From assembly GCA_051061015.1 (NCBI GenBank), contig JBPFEG010000065.1, forward strand, positions 1-64,000: a stretch of 64,000 nucleotides of DNA. The letters are read 5' to 3'. The stretch is from Methylomicrobium sp051061015 (GTDB lineage: Bacteria > Pseudomonadota > Gammaproteobacteria > Methylococcales > Methylomonadaceae). Made by a program: the position numbers and the translations under genes. Position 1 is the first letter of the stretch. Each line of letters opens with the position of its first letter. The notes below the pieces were generated by a model that did no database searches, was not told the DNA's origin, and worked only from the letters and a program-made list of their open reading frames with translations. Shown here piece by piece: positions 61,368 to 64,000 of the stretch.

Positions 61368-63206
61368 CTAATTGGCGGCAAAAAGTTTGTCGTCGACTCG
61401 CGCCAAAAATTTCAATAGCTCGGGCATTTTATCCAGGATCGCTTTTTCGCCGATTGCAGCCATCTCATCCGCGCGCGTAAATTCCGTGATGTCAAATTCG
61501 TTAACGTCAGGCTGAACGACAAAATCCGCGGGTTGCACTCCCACTGAATTCATATTCACGTTTTGTACAATGTAAGTCCGCATAATTGTCTGCAGCGTAG
61601 ACGCCACCTTCATTTTCGACGTCGGGGTATTCGGGCGATTCGAGGCAAACTCTTGTTTTATCTGAGCGGTGACGCTGACTGCGATCACGAAATTACATCC
61701 TTTGCTTACCAGTACGTTGGCCGGCACATTGTTGATAATGCTGCCATCAACCAATGCCCTGCCATCGCGATTAATCGGTGACGATAGAACTGGCAAGTTG
61801 ATACTCTCCAGGATGGCAGACGCGGAGTCTCCCTCTTCCCGTACGACGGGCTGACCTTTGACCAGGTCCACGGTGATCGAAACAACGGGAATGGGCAGTT
61901 GTTCCAAACGACTGTCGCTTAGGTAATTTCTAAGCATTGGATCGAATTGCCCGAGTCGGTATTTGCTCAGGAGGTACCAGTGACCCCCATTGGGCAGATA
62001 GCGAAACAGCCAGGAGGGCGTTAGATCCTTCACAAAACAGTCGACACTGTGGTCGGGCTTCATCCCCGAGGCATACAAGATACCTATCATCGCCCCAGCG
62101 CTGGTTCCGGCAATCATGTCGACGACGATTCCGTTCTCTTCCAGCGCCTTGAGCACTCCCAGGTGCGCCATGCCTTTAGCCGCGCCACCGCCAAGCGCAA
62201 GGCCAATTCGAACTCCCCGCAAGGTATGGATAATTCGCTCGAGACCGTTCACGACTTGCTTGCCTCGATTTTCCGGTGGGTCGTCAAACGAAACCTTAAA
62301 ATCTCGATTCGCGAGCGACATTAACTCGGGAGCCAAAGGAGACCAGGGGCTATTGCCTGGCAACAGCCAAACGATATTGATCTTTTGTCGCCAATTGGGA
62401 GCGCGTTGTGTGATGGCCCTGAGTCGAGAGACTGATTCTTTCCAATGCTCGGGAGTAACGCACCAAAACACCTCATCGCAGGACTCCACAAGATTGGATG
62501 CCTTCCCTATTTCGGTTGCCGCGTCGATATCGAAAAAAATTGGCTTTAATCTGGGTAGCCTGCTGACCCGTTGGCGGATCTCCGGTTCTGAAACATAACG
62601 GCCGTCTTGGAGCAAGCAAAAATGAGGGATGTCTTCCATCAGCAGCCAATCCGGCTGGTCGCTGAAGACGCAGGGAGATTCGCCTAGTTCTTTCAAGCGC
62701 TGAAGCAATCGGCGAGTCAGCTGCTTCGTCGTTGGCGACTGATGAAAAATGGCTATGAGCCGAGGCTTCTTTTTGCGACGATCCTTCATCAGAACGCTAT
62801 GCACCACCTCGGCAACCATGCGAGTCAAGTTCTGTCGGAACACGTCGTGTTGCTTGGTCAACTCAAGTGCAGTTTGATAATTGAGTCGAAGCAGTGTCGT
62901 TGGATTCTCGGCGATTACTTGCAATGGAGACGGTTCTCCCAGAGCAGCTGCCAAAGCACCGATTTGCCCACCACCGGATTGGTAGCGATCCACTATGATT
63001 TTTCCCTGAATATCGATGAGCGACTGCCTTATGCGACCTTGGATCACTAAATAAATGGAATCCAAGGGCTCATTGGAGCGTTGTATGACCTCGCCGGAAT
63101 CAAATCTTAGGAGTTGGCATGCATTGCTGATCTCGCGCACCAATTCATCGCTCAGTCCTTCCGCGCAAGGGTGCATTTTGAGCAGTAAAAATTTGTCGTC
63201 AGTCAT
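61368..63206 (-). CDS. Patatin-like phospholipase with N-terminal cyclic-nucleotide-binding-type domain
   Basis: From the ATG at 63206, 612 aa; codons up to 63293 are not supported. Residues about 10-130 form a cNMP-binding-type beta-roll (GEVIQRSNEPLDSIYLVIQG, ALGEPSPLQVIAE). The middle domain is that of NTE-type proteins. The patatin domain from about 330 has GLALGGGAAKGMAHLGVL (oxyanion), the nucleophile Ser in AGTSAGAMIG (about 367) and the Asp in LVDGSIINNVP (about 487), a complete Ser-Asp dyad. It is a serine lipase acting on membrane phospholipids or lysophospholipids, probably gated by a ligand. There is no clear transmembrane helix. It is flanked by inverted copies of one secreted-protein gene. 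Confidence 0.9.
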   Translation of the reverse strand: MTDDKFLLLKMHPCAEGLSDELVREISNACQLLRFDSGEVIQRSNEPLDSIYLVIQGRIRQSLIDIQGKIIVDRYQSGGGQIGALAAALGEPSPLQVIAENPTTLLRLNYQTALELTKQHDVFRQNLTRMVAEVVHSVLMKDRRKKKPRLIAIFHQSPTTKQLTRRLLQRLKELGESPCVFSDQPDWLLMEDIPHFCLLQDGRYVSEPEIRQRVSRLPRLKPIFFDIDAATEIGKASNLVESCDEVFWCVTPEHWKESVSRLRAITQRAPNWRQKINIVWLLPGNSPWSPLAPELMSLANRDFKVSFDDPPENRGKQVVNGLERIIHTLRGVRIGLALGGGAAKGMAHLGVLKALEENGIVVDMIAGTSAGAMIGILYASGMKPDHSVDCFVKDLTPSWLFRYLPNGGHWYLLSKYRLGQFDPMLRNYLSDSRLEQLPIPVVSITVDLVKGQPVVREEGDSASAILESINLPVLSSPINRDGRALVDGSIINNVPANVLVSKGCNFVIAVSVTAQIKQEFASNRPNTPTSKMKVASTLQTIMRTYIVQNVNMNSVGVQPADFVVQPDVNEFDITEFTRADEMAAIGEKAILDKMPELLKFLARVDDKLFAAN

Positions 63207-63419
63207 CGTTAATTGCCCTGAACGAGTGTTTGAGTTAGGTCCAGCATCCACAATCGGCGTTTCGTTACTATACCAAGAAAAAACCTGGCACAACTAACTA
63301 TTGGCGATGAATTTCACAGCGGATTCATCTGCTCAAATATGGGTGCCCTATAAAACCTCTAATATTAAGATATTCGATTCAAATTGTTTCTTTATCAACA
63401 GTTAGCGAAATATTGGCAC

Positions 63420-63435
63420 TTGGACTAAAGGCCAA
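63420..63435. promoter_or_regulatory. Dyad site, copy 3 (TTGGACTAAAGGCCAA)
   Basis: The third 16-bp dyad, here between the divergent patatin gene (start 63206) and the small secreted protein gene (start 63557). On the other strand it reads GCTATTGGCCTTTAG, matching copies 1 and 2 at 14 of 15 bases. Confidence 0.5.
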
Positions 63436-63556
63436 TAGCGTAATCACTTTCTAAATGATCAAATGCTTTTGCTTGCATTGAGAAAGTACTCGCAAAGACG
63501 GACTAAACGAATAACACAGGATCATCATTATGTGCATCCAACACAGGGGAGAAATT

Positions 63557-63850
63557 ATGAAAAAGACTTATTTGCAGGTCGGCATTTTAACTTTGGCTTT
63601 TGGCGTAGCCGGACCTTTGCTTTGGTCAGCACCCGCTTACTCCGAAACGCCGGGCATAGAACGGCGCGATGACCGCCGGGATGACAGGCAGGGAGCGCAG
63701 GATACAAGGCAGCAAGGTCGAGAAGTTGCACGAGGTGCCAAGGACGCATGCAAGGACGCTGGCGAGAATCGGTCGGATTGTCGGCAAGGAAAACGGGGAA
63801 TCAAACAAGATGCCCGTGAAGCCGGCCGTGAGCTCAAACAAAACGATTGA
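63557..63850 (+). CDS. Small secreted basic/acidic-repeat protein, copy B
   Basis: 97 aa from the ATG at 63557 (GGGAGAA upstream). Signal peptide MKKTYLQVGILTLAFGVAGP to about PAYSE. The mature RRDDRRDDRQGAQDTRQQGR block is identical to copy A; the tails differ (KDACKDAGENRSDCRQGKRG here) but keep the two Cys and the KQND end. The paralogues lie head-out on either side of the patatin gene. The 63851-64000 edge holds no further gene. Confidence 0.8.
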   Translation: MKKTYLQVGILTLAFGVAGPLLWSAPAYSETPGIERRDDRRDDRQGAQDTRQQGREVARGAKDACKDAGENRSDCRQGKRGIKQDAREAGRELKQND

Positions 63851-64000
63851 TTCGGCATTATCGAGTGCAGTCGACTTTCAAAAGGTTCCTGGTCGTGGGT
63901 TTGGATGACTACGCGTTGTGGACTTCATGATGTTGCTGTGCTTCCCGCATCGCGGGCATTCCAAATTTCAGTAAGGGGCATTCTTTCGAACTGATTTTCA

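Larger units (their letters stand above)
60834..63725. repeat. Inverted near-identical repeats flanking the patatin gene
   Basis: About 90 bp of copy A (about 60834-60926) is the near-exact reverse complement of about 63639-63725 in copy B. Coding for the same RRDDRRDDRQ block partly explains it, but synonymous positions agree as well, pointing to recent duplication or gene conversion. Confidence 0.6.

Noticed and set aside
1..64000. CRISPR array, rRNA genes, replication origin
   Set aside because: No regularly spaced repeats, rRNA-like stretches or DnaA-box clusters were seen by eye.

Overview
This 64 kb window is a chromosomal segment of a Gram-negative bacterium. It has lipoproteins with lipoboxes, a TonB-dependent receptor, BamC, TolC and a quinol-type nitric oxide reductase. 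The dapA-bamC order, a 1295-residue PurL, the AMP-phosphorylase/PRPP-synthetase pair and a ba3-type oxidase with a c4-like cytochrome suggest a gammaproteobacterium, possibly a methanotroph of the Methylococcales. That placement is inference: no methane-oxidation gene lies in the window.

Region by region. 0-10 kb is accessory and decaying. It holds two degenerate copies of a small-protein/integrase module, an orphan HicB-like gene with a paralogue at 10 kb, a HupE/TonB-receptor fusion with a broken 3' end, remnants of a small phage-type gene, and an NO-reductase operon whose flavoprotein gene is frameshifted. 10.5-27 kb is core: deaD, dapA-bamC, purL, msrPQ, a small heat-shock protein behind a good sigma-32 promoter, a lipoprotein hydrolase, the AMP phosphorylase/PRPP synthetase operon, tag-gloA and a HEPN-like protein. 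27-44 kb holds a metallothionein, one of two paralogous lipoprotein hydrolases, a TolC-family protein, an alcohol dehydrogenase next to a second Hsp20, an APH/AAA fusion, the ba3 oxidase operon with a diheme cytochrome, a monooxygenase/Fe-alcohol dehydrogenase pair, a secreted RTX-repeat protein and a 1126-residue GH94-like phosphorylase. 44-64 kb is a second accessory region rich in envelope and secreted proteins: a cardiolipin-synthase-like lipoprotein, the second hydrolase paralogue, DUF4105 and META proteins, an L,D-transpeptidase, a FixLJ-like two-component system, an orphan receiver, a lipoprotein/membrane-protein pair and a patatin protein with a cyclic-nucleotide-type domain. The patatin gene is flanked by inverted copies of one small secreted-protein gene. 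The region also holds porin relics, a truncated L,D-transpeptidase copy and IS5-like ends.

The most original signal is a 16-bp imperfect dyad, TTGGACTTTAGGCCAA-like, found three times in this second accessory region. It lies upstream of the sensor kinase, just upstream of the orphan receiver, and between the divergent patatin and small-secreted-protein genes. It looks like an operator linking signalling genes to envelope or stress genes. The second is the HupE/TonB-receptor fusion, whose junction helix ends in a signal-peptidase-like site, so the product could be a self-resolving polyprotein. Frameshifts cluster in the first 9 kb (integrase, receptor, flavoprotein). They could be genuine decay or sequencing error, and should be checked before biology is inferred from them.
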